Assembly: GCA_003224635.1 (NCBI GenBank)
Contig: QHZK01000382.1
Location: 1 to 6,679, forward strand
DNA from: Acidobacteriota bacterium
Lineage (GTDB): Bacteria; Acidobacteriota; Terriglobia; UBA7540
Reading direction: 5' to 3'
Length of the DNA: 6,679 nt
A program made the translations under genes and the position numbers. The stretch's first letter is position 1; each line of letters opens with the position of its first letter. The notes under the pieces were generated by a model. That model was not told where the DNA came from. It saw nothing but the letters and a program-made list of their open reading frames with translations, and ran no database searches. Positions 5,370-6,679 of the stretch are shown one piece after another.

Positions 5370-6389
5370 ATGTCCGCATCGCTCCGCAGGTTCGCTGACC
5401 AGGGAGTCGCGAACTCCCCCCCTGTGGACGACCCAGATATTCCAACCCTCGGGACGGTCCTTAATCCCAAGGAGTTGGGCAAACAGCTAAAACTGGTTTC
5501 GAGCTCCGAGTGGTGGAGGGCCCTACGGGAGGTCCGAATACAGGTCCTCGAGTGGCGGAGCGCGAAGCGCTGCACGTTCGAAATTGCTTTGCGGACGGAC
5601 CTGATTGGCAAGGTTTATGCCAAAGACCGCCCGAACGTGTACCAAGTGATGGAGACACTCACGCGAGCGGGCTTCGGCCCAGAGGCAGACTTCTCGATTC
5701 CCCAGCCGATTGCCTACGTGTCGTCTTTGCGCCTGCTCTTGCAGGAAAAGGTCGAAGGAATACCGGCCAAACTGATTTTCAGGCGCGGCGACGAGCGCCA
5801 GCGTGCGGCGGCGGCTGAACGATGTGCGCAATGGCTGGCGCGGTTCCACGCTCTGGCGCCGCCGCCGGGCCAAGTTTTGGATGTGGAGGGAATCCTCAGA
5901 CGCACCGAACGTAAGTCGCGCCTTGTATCCGAGGAAGGCGGGGCCTTGGCCGCCAAGTCCGCGCAGCTATTCGGGCGCTTGAAGGCTGCCGCGTCGTCCC
6001 TCGGCAGAATCCCCATGTGCCCCGGCCATGGCGACTATACCCCCTATCAGGTCATCCTCGCGGAAGGACGTACGGTAGTCTATGATTGGGACCTATATGT
6101 CGTCGCTGACCCCACGCGCGACGTGGCAAAATTCATGGTGAGCCTCGCGCGGCAGGCGCTGCATCGCCTGGGCTCCATCCGCGTTCTGGACGGCGCCGCC
6201 GAAGGGTTTCTCAAGACATACCTGGCCTCGGGTGGGCATTCGCAAGTTGCGGCACGCTTGCCGTTTTACAAGGCCATTTTCTGCCTTAGCGGGGCGAATC
6301 GGGATGTTCTGACCAAGGCCCCCGATTGGCGCGGTCGGGCCGAGGCGATGCTCGACGAGGGCCTTCGCACTATAGACCGGCGCGAATAA
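5370..6389 (+). CDS. APH-like kinase-fold phosphotransferase, copy 3 of 3, variant catalytic loop
   Basis: 339 residues, ATG 5370 to TAA 6387-6389, starting 17 nt after the stop of copy 2. Lys81 (LIGKVY), His220-Gly-Asp222, Gln227 and Asp239-Trp-Asp241 occupy the same positions as in the other copies. The N-terminal half (VRIQVL, AKDRP, LTRAGFGPEA, GDERQRAAAAERCAQWL) is closer to copy 1 than to copy 2. The catalytic loop differs: HGDYTPYQV has Tyr226 (TAT at 6045-6047) where copies 1 and 2 have Asn226. Gln227, at the spacing of the metal-binding Asn in classical APH enzymes, is kept, so activity is probably retained, but loss or change of function cannot be excluded. Other shared positions also drift here (KFMVSLARQ for RF..GLER; CLSGANRDV for LR.A.WDV). 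Probably the last gene of the tandem array; no good terminator follows. Confidence 0.88.
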   Translation: MSASLRRFADQGVANSPPVDDPDIPTLGTVLNPKELGKQLKLVSSSEWWRALREVRIQVLEWRSAKRCTFEIALRTDLIGKVYAKDRPNVYQVMETLTRAGFGPEADFSIPQPIAYVSSLRLLLQEKVEGIPAKLIFRRGDERQRAAAAERCAQWLARFHALAPPPGQVLDVEGILRRTERKSRLVSEEGGALAAKSAQLFGRLKAAASSLGRIPMCPGHGDYTPYQVILAEGRTVVYDWDLYVVADPTRDVAKFMVSLARQALHRLGSIRVLDGAAEGFLKTYLASGGHSQVAARLPFYKAIFCLSGANRDVLTKAPDWRGRAEAMLDEGLRTIDRRE

Positions 6390-6443
6390 AGAAACGCCAG
6401 GTCGGAATTAGTCTACGGCTTTCGGCTTCCGAACAAGGCCTCG

Positions 6444-6449
6444 TATAAG
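6444..6449 (+). promoter_or_regulatory. Possible -10 element
   Basis: TATAAG matches five of six positions of the TATAAT consensus. The hexamer 17 bp upstream (TTCGGC, 6421-6426) is a poor -35. A start about 7 nt downstream would fall at the beginning of the folded leader at 6456. Low confidence. Confidence 0.25.
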
Positions 6450-6455
6450 GTGATG

Positions 6456-6519
6456 ACGGGAGGGTGCAGGCGCCCTGTTTCGCGTCCCCGGGGCGGCATG
6501 GTGTTGTTGCCCTGCCCGT
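6456..6519 (+). other. Potentially structured leader before the right-edge gene
   Basis: ACGGG (6456-6460) pairs with CCCGT (6515-6519) and AGGG (6461-6464) with CCCT (6510-6513), separated by one bulged G (6514), giving a nine-pair outer stem. Inside it CGCCC (6471-6475) pairs with GGGCG (6491-6495). No known riboswitch class is recognised. In GC-rich DNA such pairing can arise by chance. Confidence 0.3.
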
Positions 6520-6521
6520 TA

Positions 6522-6545
6522 GTCGACTGAGAAGGTTCTCACGAC
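6522..6545. promoter_or_regulatory. Inverted repeat ahead of the right-edge gene
   Basis: TGAGAA-GG-TTCTCA (6528-6541) is a perfect 6+6 inverted repeat. Outer arms GTCG (6522-6525) and CGAC (6542-6545) extend it, with an unpaired AC at 6526-6527. It ends 12 nt before the AGGAGG of the next gene, so it could be an operator or a hairpin limiting access to the ribosome-binding site. Confidence 0.4.
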
Positions 6546-6557
6546 CCTGAGTGTCAG

Positions 6558-6563
6558 AGGAGG
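6558..6563 (+). promoter_or_regulatory. Ribosome-binding site of the right-edge gene
   Basis: A perfect AGGAGG (within GAGGAGGAAAG) sits 8 nt before ATG 6572. It is the main evidence that a gene begins here. Confidence 0.75.
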
Positions 6564-6571
6564 AAAGCGGG

Positions 6572-6679
6572 ATGAACCTTGCCGACGCGCTATCGGGGCG
6601 CGCAGGACTGAAGGGCGTCAGATGGTTGCTACTCGGCGCCGAGCCGCGAGAGGTGTTGCGGCATGAACTGAGCGCGCTA
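6572..6679 (+). CDS. Start of an unidentified gene, 3' end missing
   Basis: 36 codons, open from ATG 6572 to the window edge, with a strong ribosome-binding site and good spacing. The visible N-terminus begins MNLADALSGRAG and continues through VRWLLLG and AEPREVLRHELSAL. That last stretch has the same pattern as VLDPEELGKQLRRL in the upstream phosphotransferases (Pro, acidic residue, Leu/Val-x-x-x-Leu-x-x-Leu), so it may be a more distant member of the same family. The resemblance is short and weak. No signal peptide is apparent. It lies 182 nt after the third phosphotransferase gene, with its own leader, so it may be separately controlled. Confidence 0.6.
   Translation, partial: MNLADALSGRAGLKGVRWLLLGAEPREVLRHELSAL

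Noticed and set aside
3305..6389. Aminoglycoside resistance genes
   Set aside because: The catalytic motifs show an APH-like fold only; the family has many non-antibiotic substrates, and nothing here specifies an antibiotic.
6402..6432. Hairpin TCGGAA/TTCCGA after copy 3 as a terminator
   Set aside because: Only six pairs with a 19-nt loop and no following T-tract.
1..6679. CRISPR array, tRNA, rRNA or insertion sequence
   Set aside because: No regularly spaced long repeats, no cloverleaf or rRNA signature recognised, and no transposase coding sequence seen on either strand.

Overview
The window is high-GC bacterial DNA with all recognisable genes on the + strand. Shine-Dalgarno sequences such as AGGAGG precede several starts. 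The tetratricopeptide-repeat (TPR) proteins contain a degenerate repeat that I associate with Acidobacteriota, so a soil acidobacterium is my best guess. That taxonomic call is inference from protein style only.

Region 1 (1-2566) holds three consecutive TPR genes. The first is a TPR protein cut by the left edge. The second is a small exported protein with weak TPR-like helices and clearly lower GC than its neighbours. The third is a complete exported TPR protein. They probably serve as protein-interaction scaffolds in or outside the cell envelope, but nothing here identifies a partner.

Region 2 (2567-3304) is mostly non-coding. It holds a hairpin after the TPR gene, a patch of short direct and inverted repeats, a small gene for a putative exported protein of about 103 residues, and a leader segment. 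The leader has two mutually exclusive hairpins, the second followed by seven T's, which resembles an attenuator in front of the next operon.

Region 3 (3305-6389) is the most distinctive part. Three tandem paralogous genes encode kinase-fold phosphotransferases of the aminoglycoside/choline-kinase-like (APH) type. Each is 337-339 residues, and each junction has exactly 17 nt between stop codon and next ATG. The core residues fall at identical positions in all three: Lys81, His220-Gly-Asp222, Gln227 and Asp239-Trp-Asp241. The metal-ligand column that is Asn in classical APH enzymes is Gln in all three, and the residue just before it is Asn in copies 1 and 2 but Tyr in copy 3. The substrate is unknown.

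Region 4 (6390-6679) holds a potentially structured leader, an inverted repeat and a strong ribosome-binding site, followed by the first 36 codons of another gene that runs off the right edge. Its start faintly resembles the N-terminal part of the phosphotransferases, so the array may continue.
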